Source: CAZVXI01 sp964631295 (lineage in GTDB: Bacteria > Planctomycetota > Phycisphaerae > Phycisphaerales > SM1A02). From it: a stretch of DNA of 13,419 bases. Below, piece after piece: positions 1-5,941 of the stretch. Where the stretch lies: contig CAZVXI010000080.1 in NCBI GenBank assembly GCA_964631295.1, forward strand, positions 1 through 13,419, given 5' to 3'. Within the stretch, counting starts at the first letter, position 1. Each line of letters starts with the position of its first letter. The position numbers and the translations under genes are program-made. A model generated the notes under the pieces. That model did not search any database. It was not told the origin of the DNA and saw only the letters and a program-made list of their open reading frames with translations.

Positions 1-282
1 GGGCGTCGCACCGTTGGGGTGCGGAGGATTCGGCGGCGCATCTATGCCGGGCTGGCCTATCGATACGGAGATCGGCTCGTTCAAGGTGATTGCTGCGTTG
101 GTCGCCTGCTCTGGCACAACTTCTCCCGGCACCGGGGCATCGTCCGACGGGGCGACACTCAACGTGCGGCCACGTCCGTTTGTTACGGGGCGAACCGGTC
201 CACCGACCCCGAGGGTCGTTGGGCGGCGTGCTCCACTGGATTCTGCGGCCGGCTCTCGTGAGCCTGAACGACGCGCAGCCAT
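1..282 (-). CDS. Hypothetical Pro/Ala-rich protein, N-terminal part (runs off the left edge)
   Basis: An open frame begins at an ATG at 282 and stays open for 94 codons to the first base of the window, so the 3' end is missing. A good ribosome binding site (GGAG, 7 nt before the ATG) supports this start. The visible protein has a basic, Arg/Ser-rich start and then a Pro-, Gly- and Ala-rich stretch with little predicted order (it ends with several Pro and Asn residues around PPNPPHPN). I see no signal peptide, membrane segment or known motif. It lies 50 nt downstream of the YihY-type gene on the same strand, so the two may be cotranscribed. The proline-rich N-terminus could be a linker before a domain outside the window. 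I do not recognise it. The reading frame is supported by the start signal rather than by homology. Confidence 0.5.
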   Translation of the reverse strand, partial: MAARRSGSREPAAESSGARRPTTLGVGGPVRPVTNGRGRTLSVAPSDDAPVPGEVVPEQATNAAITLNEPISVSIGQPGIDAPPNPPHPNGATP

Positions 283-332
283 GGCAGGTCTCCGCTGAGG
301 TACCCAGCCCCCACTCTGTTGCGTGTTATCGG

Positions 333-1709
333 CTATGAGCCTGCGATTGCTTGACCAGTCGGCGTGGGAGGCTCATCAGACGACAGGCCCGCCAGTGTGA
401 ATTGGGAGGCAAGCTGCTTCTGCGCCTCTCGCAGCCGGTGTATGAGATCAAGTGATTGCAGATGCCCGGCTCCCTCGGTCAACTCGAATCCGATCTGCAT
501 CATTTCATCGGCAGCGATCTTCTCGGGCGGCTGAGCGAGGGTGTACACGGGCTCGTCGGACGCCACCCGATGTACCAGATGACGCTCACTGAGGCGTTCA
601 AGGATCGCAACGACTGCGTTCTCCGGGAGGGATGTCTCCTCGACGATCGCCTGCACGCGTGTCGAGTTGCCCGCGCTGAATCGAGCCCCCACCACCTGCA
701 TGACGGCCACGACCGCCGCAGGATCAACAAGACCGGTTGGTGTGCTTGTGCGTTCGAACTCCTCGAAATCGCGTCCGCCGAGCCTTTGCAGGATGGATGC
801 GACTTCCAGCCCGAACAGGATGAACAGCCACATCACATAGACCCAGAACATGAACAGCGGTATCAGGCCCAGCGAGCCGTAAAGCTGTTCGATCGAGATC
901 GTGTTTTTCAGGTACGCGCCGAGAGCCCATCGGCCGACCTCGATCAGGGTTGCTGCGACGAACGAGCCAACCAGACCATTTCGCAGCCGCAGGCTTGTGT
1001 TCGGCACGAGCATGTAGATCGCGAGCATCACCAACCAGACGCACACGAATGCCCACATGCCGGGCAGGAATCCAAGCAGCCAACTGACATCGCTCACGCT
1101 CTCAAGCCAGCCGCCGAACCTGCTGGACGCGTAGGCAATGATGCCGAACGCTGCCGGCCAGCCGATGAGAACAAAGAAATAGACGGGGATGCGCTGCAAC
1201 CATGGGCGACCCTCCGGCGCTCGACAGATCGAGTTGAAGCACCCCTCAACGGTGGCCATCAGGGAGATGGCTGTGTAAATCAGCACGCCAAGCCCCACCC
1301 AGCCGACCGCTGCGAGATTGACTTGAGCTGCATCGCCGATCACGGATTCCAGCAGTGTGCCGAGCGACTCCGACGTTTCGCCTGCGTCGCTTGAAAGGTT
1401 GATAACAACGTCGTAGAGCCCGGCGTTCTCCATCAGTCTGGTCAATGTCTGGCGGAACTGATCCACCCCCTGCATCGCCTTCACGAGAACTGTGGAGACG
1501 ACCATTACTGGCAGGAGCCCGAAGAGTGTGCGGAAAGCGAGCGCGCCCGCCATGCGAGGCGCCTGGTCGGTTCGCAATTGTTTCGCCCCAAAACGCGTGA
1601 GGTCGTAGCCAAAGCGCATCGCGCGTTCCCAGCGATCCAGTTCGCCACGCGGTTCGGTGATGGCCCGCGAGAGCCATCGCAATATCGACCTGATCCACTC
1701 GAAGCTCAT
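333..1709 (-). CDS. YihY/BrkB (virulence factor BrkB, UPF0761) family inner-membrane protein
   Basis: Predicted 458-residue integral membrane protein of the YihY/BrkB family, once mislabelled RNase BN; the molecular function is not settled. About six membrane segments lie between residues 50 and 320. The family signatures are visible: an early hydrophobic stretch ALAFRTLFGLLPVMVV, and the late motif LYGSLGLIPLFMFWVY followed by a Gly-Leu-Glu. After the membrane part comes a soluble C-terminal region of about 130 residues that reads like a winged-helix fold (VQAIVEETSLPENAVVAILE), an extension found in part of the family. The frame is open 84 codons further upstream, but the ATG at 1709 has GAGG 9 nt before it and begins with an amphipathic MSFEWIRSILRWL, so I chose it. 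The gene is divergent from the pseudouridine synthase and is followed 50 nt later by a small unknown gene. Confidence 0.88.
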   Translation of the reverse strand: MSFEWIRSILRWLSRAITEPRGELDRWERAMRFGYDLTRFGAKQLRTDQAPRMAGALAFRTLFGLLPVMVVSTVLVKAMQGVDQFRQTLTRLMENAGLYDVVINLSSDAGETSESLGTLLESVIGDAAQVNLAAVGWVGLGVLIYTAISLMATVEGCFNSICRAPEGRPWLQRIPVYFFVLIGWPAAFGIIAYASSRFGGWLESVSDVSWLLGFLPGMWAFVCVWLVMLAIYMLVPNTSLRLRNGLVGSFVAATLIEVGRWALGAYLKNTISIEQLYGSLGLIPLFMFWVYVMWLFILFGLEVASILQRLGGRDFEEFERTSTPTGLVDPAAVVAVMQVVGARFSAGNSTRVQAIVEETSLPENAVVAILERLSERHLVHRVASDEPVYTLAQPPEKIAADEMMQIGFELTEGAGHLQSLDLIHRLREAQKQLASQFTLAGLSSDEPPTPTGQAIAGS

Positions 1710-1890
1710 CTGCACCGTCCTCAGGGCATGCAGGACGCCCGTTTCGTTAGGGTTATCGACCAGATCACGGTACGCCGTCGGCGGAAGTGAGCAAGCGGTG
1801 CCGGACGGTTGGCACCTGGCGAGAGGAGTTTCCGTACGATCCCAGCCGGCGATTCGTATATGGCGACGTCTTGCATACAATCGCGGTTCA
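1710..1890. promoter_or_regulatory. Divergent intergenic region between the yihY-type gene and the pseudouridine synthase gene
   Basis: These 181 nt separate two divergent starts and must hold the promoters for both. On the plus strand TACAAT at 1876-1881 resembles a -10 box, with a poor -35 (TTCGTA, 1853-1858) 17 nt upstream. Initiation from it would fall within a few bases of the ATG at 1891, giving an almost leaderless mRNA, which agrees with the lack of a ribosome binding site there. I see no convincing sigma-70 promoter on the minus strand and no strong hairpin. The assignment is weak. Confidence 0.3.
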
Positions 1891-2811
1891 ATGTCTGAAG
1901 GCTGGAATACAACCCGTAAACGCAGCAGCAAGAGCCCGCACCGCGGCCGACCCGGGCCCACACCGGAGGAGTTTCGCGACGCACAGCGAGGCAGGCGGAT
2001 TCAGAAAGTGCTCGCCGAGGCAGGCGTCGGCTCCCGCCGCGCATGTGAGGAACTCGTGGAGGATGGACAGGTCGCCGTCAACGGGCATGTGATCAGCGAT
2101 TTGCCTGCATGGGTCGACCCCCAGAACGACCGCATCACCGTGCGCGGCAAGCCGCTGGCCCGGCCTGAACAGTTCGTGTACATCGCGCTGTGCAAGCCGC
2201 GCAACGTTGTGTGCACGAACGAAGATCCGGAGGGCCGCCGCCGCGCGATCGATCTTGTCAAACACCCTTCGCGGGCGAGGCTCTTTCCCGTCGGGCGGCT
2301 CGACATGGACAGCACCGGCCTCTTGCTGTTGACCAATGATGGTGAACTCGCGAACCGGCTGACGCACCCACGCCATGGTGTTCACAAACTCTACGAAGTG
2401 ACCGTGGAGGGCTCGCTGGACACAGATGATTTCCGAAAACTCGAATCGGGCCTGTTCCTCACCAAACGAAACCAGGGCCTGAGCAAGCAGCCCGCTGCAT
2501 CGCGCACACGTGGTTCGCGTTTGCGCATCCTCAAACGCGACCGTGAGACGACCCGACTCATGATGGAGCTTCGCGAGGGACGAAACCGTCAGATTCGCCG
2601 GCTGATGGCACAACTTGGACACCCGGTCAAGCGCCTCAAGCGTGTGCAGATGGGGCCGATCGGCTTGCGCGGGCTGAAGTCCGGGCAATGGCGCGAGCTG
2701 CTCCCGCAGGAGGTCAGAACACTGCGCGAGCAGGCGTTCGGCAAGAAGAAACGCAAGAAACGCCCGGAAAAGCCCAAGCCCGGTCACTACGCGCCCGACA
2801 CCTCATCATGA
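1891..2811 (+). CDS. RsuA/RluB/RluF-family rRNA pseudouridine synthase
   Basis: Predicted 306-residue enzyme that converts a specific uridine of ribosomal RNA to pseudouridine, in the cytoplasm. A basic N-terminal tail is followed by an S4 RNA-binding domain at about residues 35-80 (RRIQKVLAEAGVGSRRACEE, then VAVNG). The catalytic domain carries the family motif GRLDMDSTGLLLLTNDGEL near residue 135; its first Asp is the expected catalytic residue. Later signatures are HKLYEVTVEG and REGRNRQIRRLMAQLGHPV. The C-terminus is a Lys/Arg-rich tail (KKKRKKRPEKPKP), probably for RNA contact. The start at 1891 lacks a ribosome binding site, but upstream in-frame sequence is not family-like, and protein features begin soon after this ATG. 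RluB (23S) is a likelier label than RsuA (16S), but the target base cannot be read from the sequence. The 3' end overlaps scpA by 25 nt, tail to tail. Confidence 0.9.
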   Translation: MSEGWNTTRKRSSKSPHRGRPGPTPEEFRDAQRGRRIQKVLAEAGVGSRRACEELVEDGQVAVNGHVISDLPAWVDPQNDRITVRGKPLARPEQFVYIALCKPRNVVCTNEDPEGRRRAIDLVKHPSRARLFPVGRLDMDSTGLLLLTNDGELANRLTHPRHGVHKLYEVTVEGSLDTDDFRKLESGLFLTKRNQGLSKQPAASRTRGSRLRILKRDRETTRLMMELREGRNRQIRRLMAQLGHPVKRLKRVQMGPIGLRGLKSGQWRELLPQEVRTLREQAFGKKKRKKRPEKPKPGHYAPDTSS

Positions 2812-3638
2812 AGGGTCGGTTCTTTGTGGTGATTGATGGCATCTGATTCGATCACGAGCGCATCATCATCGCTCGCCCGCAGCGACACCGTGATATCGCT
2901 GTCGATTGACTCTTGCTCGACAACGATGCGCCGCATGCGAATCAACTCCAGCATCGCCATAAACAGCCCGATTCGCTGCATCGGCTTCTGACCTTCAAAC
3001 GCAGACTGCAACGTCAGTGAGTGCCGGGCGTCGCGGCTGAGCCGATCAAGCAGGTCTTCTTCATAGAGTTCGATAGGCGTGTCATCAAACTCGACACGAT
3101 GGTCGCCGAGCCGATCGAAGTTCACAGTCTCCAGGATGCGCTCGTAAGCATCGGCGAGGTCCATCGGGTGAGCATCTTCAAGCTCGAGCGACTGCTCCTC
3201 GCGGTACCGCTCGAACTGCGGCCGCCACGTTCGGACCGGGAATCGCTGGGAGAACTCAAGCCGGCGTTTATCCATCTCTTCTGAGGCGATCCGATACCGC
3301 TGATACGCGAGCAACTGCTGAACGAGTTCGTATCGCGGGTCGGCGGCATCCATTCCATCCGGCCGATTCCCGGCCGATTCGCCCGACTCCGACGGGTCAG
3401 GAGGTGCGATTGTCCGGCTCTTGATTTCGATCAACGTTGCTGACATGACCAGAAACTCGCCGGCGAGCTCAATATCGATGTCGTCCACCCCACGCAGAAT
3501 CTCGTGGTACTGATCGGTGATCGCAGCGATCGGGATGTCCTGCACATCCACCTCAGCCCGGCGAATCAGGTATAACAAGAGGTCCAGAGGCCCCTGAAAG
3601 GCATCGAGGCGGAATTGCACGTCGTCCTGTCGTACCAT
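2787..3638 (-). CDS. scpA: Segregation and condensation protein A (ScpA, kleisin)
   Basis: Predicted 283-residue kleisin subunit of the bacterial Smc-ScpAB condensin, which bridges the Smc heads and helps compact and separate chromosomes. The N-terminal motif FQGPLDLLLYLIRRAEVDV, followed by IPIAAITDQY and EFLVMSATLIEIKSR, is diagnostic for ScpA and forms the part that contacts the Smc neck. The middle is acidic and variable, and the C-terminal part (IGLFMAMLELIRMRRIVVEQ) matches the winged-helix region that binds the Smc cap. The ATG at 3638 has AGGAG 5 nt upstream, so I prefer it to a GTG two codons earlier (3644). scpB and smc are not in the window. The gene is divergent from kdsD over 54 nt and converges with the pseudouridine synthase gene, overlapping its end. 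Confidence 0.93.
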   Translation of the reverse strand: MVRQDDVQFRLDAFQGPLDLLLYLIRRAEVDVQDIPIAAITDQYHEILRGVDDIDIELAGEFLVMSATLIEIKSRTIAPPDPSESGESAGNRPDGMDAADPRYELVQQLLAYQRYRIASEEMDKRRLEFSQRFPVRTWRPQFERYREEQSLELEDAHPMDLADAYERILETVNFDRLGDHRVEFDDTPIELYEEDLLDRLSRDARHSLTLQSAFEGQKPMQRIGLFMAMLELIRMRRIVVEQESIDSDITVSLRASDDDALVIESDAINHHKEPTLHDEVSGA

Positions 3639-3644
3639 CAGCAC

Positions 3645-3677
3645 TCCTGTCAGGCCGCGGCCAGCTCCGCGACAGGA
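3645..3677. repeat. Inverted repeat TCCTGTC-N19-GACAGGA in the scpA/kdsD divergent region
   Basis: A perfect 7-bp inverted repeat has arms at 3645-3651 and 3671-3677 and lies in the 54-nt gap between the divergent scpA and kdsD starts. The left arm contains the scpA ribosome binding site (AGGAG read on the minus strand). The symmetry could be an operator for a dimeric regulator that serves both genes. It could also be chance, as the arms resemble ribosome binding sites. No regulator can be named. Confidence 0.3.
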
Positions 3678-3692
3678 TGATCATAACAGGCA

Positions 3693-4745
3693 ATGAGCGA
3701 TGAATCCGCCATGAGCATGATGTCCAGCACACCCGGCAATCCGACAAGCACGCCGTCACCAGAGGAAGTCGACTTCGTGCGGGATGTGCTGCGAGCCGAA
3801 GCTGAAGCCATTGTCCGCTTGGCGGATGTTTCCTGCTCGAAGATCACCAATGCGTGGACGAAGGCGATCTCGATGATGGTCGATTGCACCGGTCATGTCG
3901 TGGTCAGCGGCATGGGAAAATCCGGGCTCATCGGCGCGAAGATGTCTGCGACGCTTTCCAGCGTGGGCATACCGAGTCATGTTGTCCATCCGGCCGAGGC
4001 TGTGCACGGCGACCTCGGTCGCATCCGGCGCGGCGATGTGGCCGTGCTGCTGAGTTACTCAGGCGAGACCGAAGAAGTCGTCAACCTCGCTGCAATCCTC
4101 AAAGCTGATGCGGTCAACCGAGTTGGCATTTCAGGGAAATCGGAATCGACGCTCGCGCGCTTGAGCGATGTGCACCTCGACCTTGGCGACGTGACGGAAG
4201 CGTGCCCACTCAATCTCGCGCCGACTGCGTCAACCACTGCCATGCTCGCGATGGGTGATGCGCTGGCGATGGCTGCTTCGCGGAGGCTTTCCTTCACCGC
4301 CGATGACTTTCAGCGTTGTCACCCCGGCGGCCTGCTTGGCGCTGCGCTCAAACCGGTGACAGAGGTCCTCCGATTCCGCGTGGGCGAGAATCTCCCCGCT
4401 GTTTCGGACGCGGTGACCGTTCGCGAAGCACTCGACCAGGCCGCCGGTGATCGACGTGCAGGGGCGATCGTGCTGATCAACGCGGAGGGGCGACTCTCCG
4501 GGATCTTTACCGATGCAGACTTGCGTCGACTTGTCCGCGCTGACCCGGATGGCATGAGCAAACCGATCTCTTCCGTGATGACGACACACCCGCGGCACCT
4601 CACTGCGGATCAACTCGTGCGCGATGCTGTGCAGGTTGTTCGCGAGCACAGGCTGGACGAGATTCCTGTCGTTGATGAAAGTGGCAGGCCGGTCGGCCTG
4701 ATCGATGTGCAGGATTTGATCACAATGCGGATCGTTCAGGAGTAA
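3693..4745 (+). CDS. kdsD: Arabinose-5-phosphate isomerase, KpsF/GutQ/KdsD family (SIS + two CBS domains)
   Basis: Predicted 350-residue cytoplasmic enzyme that interconverts ribulose-5-phosphate and arabinose-5-phosphate, the first step towards Kdo for LPS. The SIS domain spans about residues 30-215: VSGMGKSGLIGAKMSATLSS, the HPAEAVHGDLGRI segment, LSYSGETEEV and CPLNLAPTAST, followed by CHPGGLLG. These include the His and Lys positions conserved in this family. Two CBS domains follow, at about 224-285 and 290-350 (the second with RLDEIPVVDESGRPVGLID). Length and domain order match E. coli KdsD. The ATG at 3693 has only AGG very close to it; ATGs at 3711, 3717 and 3720 are possible alternatives. 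It heads a four-gene plus-strand run with kdsC and an lptC-like gene, which supports the Kdo role over a gut-operon role. Confidence 0.93.
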   Translation: MSDESAMSMMSSTPGNPTSTPSPEEVDFVRDVLRAEAEAIVRLADVSCSKITNAWTKAISMMVDCTGHVVVSGMGKSGLIGAKMSATLSSVGIPSHVVHPAEAVHGDLGRIRRGDVAVLLSYSGETEEVVNLAAILKADAVNRVGISGKSESTLARLSDVHLDLGDVTEACPLNLAPTASTTAMLAMGDALAMAASRRLSFTADDFQRCHPGGLLGAALKPVTEVLRFRVGENLPAVSDAVTVREALDQAAGDRRAGAIVLINAEGRLSGIFTDADLRRLVRADPDGMSKPISSVMTTHPRHLTADQLVRDAVQVVREHRLDEIPVVDESGRPVGLIDVQDLITMRIVQE

Positions 4746-4770
4746 CGATCGTGAACGGAGCGATGTACTC

Positions 4771-5406
4771 ATGTCGGTAATCTGCGCGGTATGCAAGAAC
4801 GGTCAGACGGTGATGGCTGCCGACACACTGACTCTTTTCGGCGACGATGATGTTGCTGCGCCAGCCAATGCATCGTCCCGGAAGTTCATGCATCTGGGCG
4901 ATTCACTCGTTGGCGGTGCAGGGTGGGGCATATACGATGACATTCTGCGCGATCATCTCAGCGATGAGCAGCCTCCCGACCTGTCGGACGAGCGCGTCAT
5001 CTTCCGGTTCTTCCTGGATCTCTGGAAAGCTTTGCACGACAACTACACGTTCGTGAATGATCAGGCGGCAAGCAGGGACACGCCATTCGGTGATCTTGAT
5101 TCCACGTTCGTCATCGCGAACAGTACAGGGCTGTTCAAGGTTTCCTCGGACCTGTGTGTCACGCGATTCCAACAATACGTATCGGTTGGCTCGGGAAGCC
5201 AGTATGCGTACGGCGCGATGCAGGCACTGTATGACCGGCCGAATGAGACGGCTGAGTCGATCGCGCGGAGCGGCGTTGCTGCAGGCATTGCGCTCAATGT
5301 GCACTGCGGCGGTGAGGTTGACGTCGCCACACTCCGTCGTACGCCCGGTGATTCATCCGCTTCGTACAACAGCCCGCAACCTCCGCTGGAGCCGGCTCAT
5401 GGCTGA
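4771..5406 (+). CDS. HslV/proteasome-like Ntn hydrolase with Ser as the predicted N-terminal nucleophile
   Basis: A 211-residue protein that resembles HslV and other proteasome beta-type Ntn hydrolases. After removal of Met1, Ser2 aligns with the catalytic Thr1 of HslV, in SVICAVCKNGQTVMAADTLT. Asp18 matches HslV Asp17, and Lys38 in SSRKF matches HslV Lys33, followed by SLVGGAGWG as in the HslV strand. GSGSQYAYGAM (140-150) matches the HslV GSGGNYAQAAA segment. These are alignments by eye. It is longer than HslV (about 175 residues) because of an acidic, aromatic insert at about 60-110 and a C-terminal tail of about 20 residues. No HslU or other AAA+ unfoldase is encoded nearby. GGAG 10 nt upstream supports the start. 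It begins 25 nt after kdsD and overlaps kdsC by 8 nt, so it is very probably cotranscribed with Kdo genes. It may be an active peptidase or a chambered relative with another role; the substrate is unknown. Confidence 0.8.
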   Translation: MSVICAVCKNGQTVMAADTLTLFGDDDVAAPANASSRKFMHLGDSLVGGAGWGIYDDILRDHLSDEQPPDLSDERVIFRFFLDLWKALHDNYTFVNDQAASRDTPFGDLDSTFVIANSTGLFKVSSDLCVTRFQQYVSVGSGSQYAYGAMQALYDRPNETAESIARSGVAAGIALNVHCGGEVDVATLRRTPGDSSASYNSPQPPLEPAHG

Positions 5407-5914
5407 GGCGAACCTGCCACACATACGTCTCTTGTGCCTCGACGTAGACGGCGTACTGACTGATGGATCGATCCACATTGACGATCACGGCATCGAGACG
5501 AAGGCGTTCCATGTCCGAGACGGGGCAGGCATTCGAATGTGGCAGTCACTCGGGCATCACGTCGCCATCATTACCGGGCGCAGCTCAATGGCACTGCGCC
5601 ATCGGGCAAATGAACTCAGCATCCGTATCGTGATGCAGAACTGCCGGAACAAGCGGGAGACATTTGAAGGGATTCTTGCAGATTTACGGCTTGAGTCATC
5701 GCACGCAGCGATGATTGGTGATGACCTGCCTGACCTGCCGCTCATGCGCGTGTGCGGGTATCCTATTGCAGTTGCCGATGCGTCTCGTGAGGTCCGCGAA
5801 GTGGCGGACTTTATCACGGCCCGGCCGGGTGGCAAGGGCGCTGTCCGTGAAGCGATCGAACACCTGCTGGTTGCGCGAGGGCAATATGATGACGCAGCCG
5901 CTCTCTGGAGTTGA
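5399..5914 (+). CDS. kdsC: 3-deoxy-D-manno-octulosonate 8-phosphate phosphatase (KdsC, HAD superfamily)
   Basis: Predicted 171-residue cytoplasmic HAD phosphatase of the cap-less C0 type that dephosphorylates Kdo-8-phosphate to Kdo. Visible HAD motifs are LCLDVDGVLTDG (motif I, nucleophile and acid/base Asp pair), IITGRSS (motif II), the Lys in CRNKRETF (motif III) and MIGDDLPDLPLM (motif IV). The KdsC tail ITARPGGKGAVREAIEHLL closes the active site of the neighbouring subunit in the tetramer. Length matches the family. The frame is open further upstream, but the ATG at 5399 has GGAG 7 nt before it and begins just before motif I. The start overlaps the Ntn hydrolase stop by 8 nt (ATGGCTGA), which suggests translational coupling. 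The pair with kdsD reconstructs two of the four Kdo steps; kdsA and kdsB are not in the window. Confidence 0.94.
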   Translation: MAEANLPHIRLLCLDVDGVLTDGSIHIDDHGIETKAFHVRDGAGIRMWQSLGHHVAIITGRSSMALRHRANELSIRIVMQNCRNKRETFEGILADLRLESSHAAMIGDDLPDLPLMRVCGYPIAVADASREVREVADFITARPGGKGAVREAIEHLLVARGQYDDAAALWS

Positions 5915-5941
5915 CTCCACCGCACTTCACCGAAGCAGACC

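Noticed and set aside
456..1394. Plus-strand open frame of 312 codons opposite the YihY-type gene
   Set aside because: It is His/Gln/Arg-rich with no family motif and lies fully antisense to a well-supported membrane protein gene; the open frame follows from codon bias.
1710..1961. 84-codon upstream extension of the YihY-type frame
   Set aside because: The extension is Arg-rich, overlaps the divergent gene start, and a better start with GAGG 9 nt upstream exists at 1709.
1888..2787. Minus-strand open frame of 299 codons opposite the pseudouridine synthase gene
   Set aside because: The plus strand has clear S4 and RsuA/RluB motifs; the antisense frame has none.
4230..4796. Minus-strand open frame of 188 codons opposite kdsD
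   Set aside because: Its sequence matches no family, and it lies over the SIS/CBS coding region.
5057..5398. Upstream extension of kdsC into the Ntn hydrolase gene
   Set aside because: It is Arg-rich, out-of-frame shadow of the hydrolase; the ATG at 5399 has a ribosome binding site and begins just before HAD motif I.
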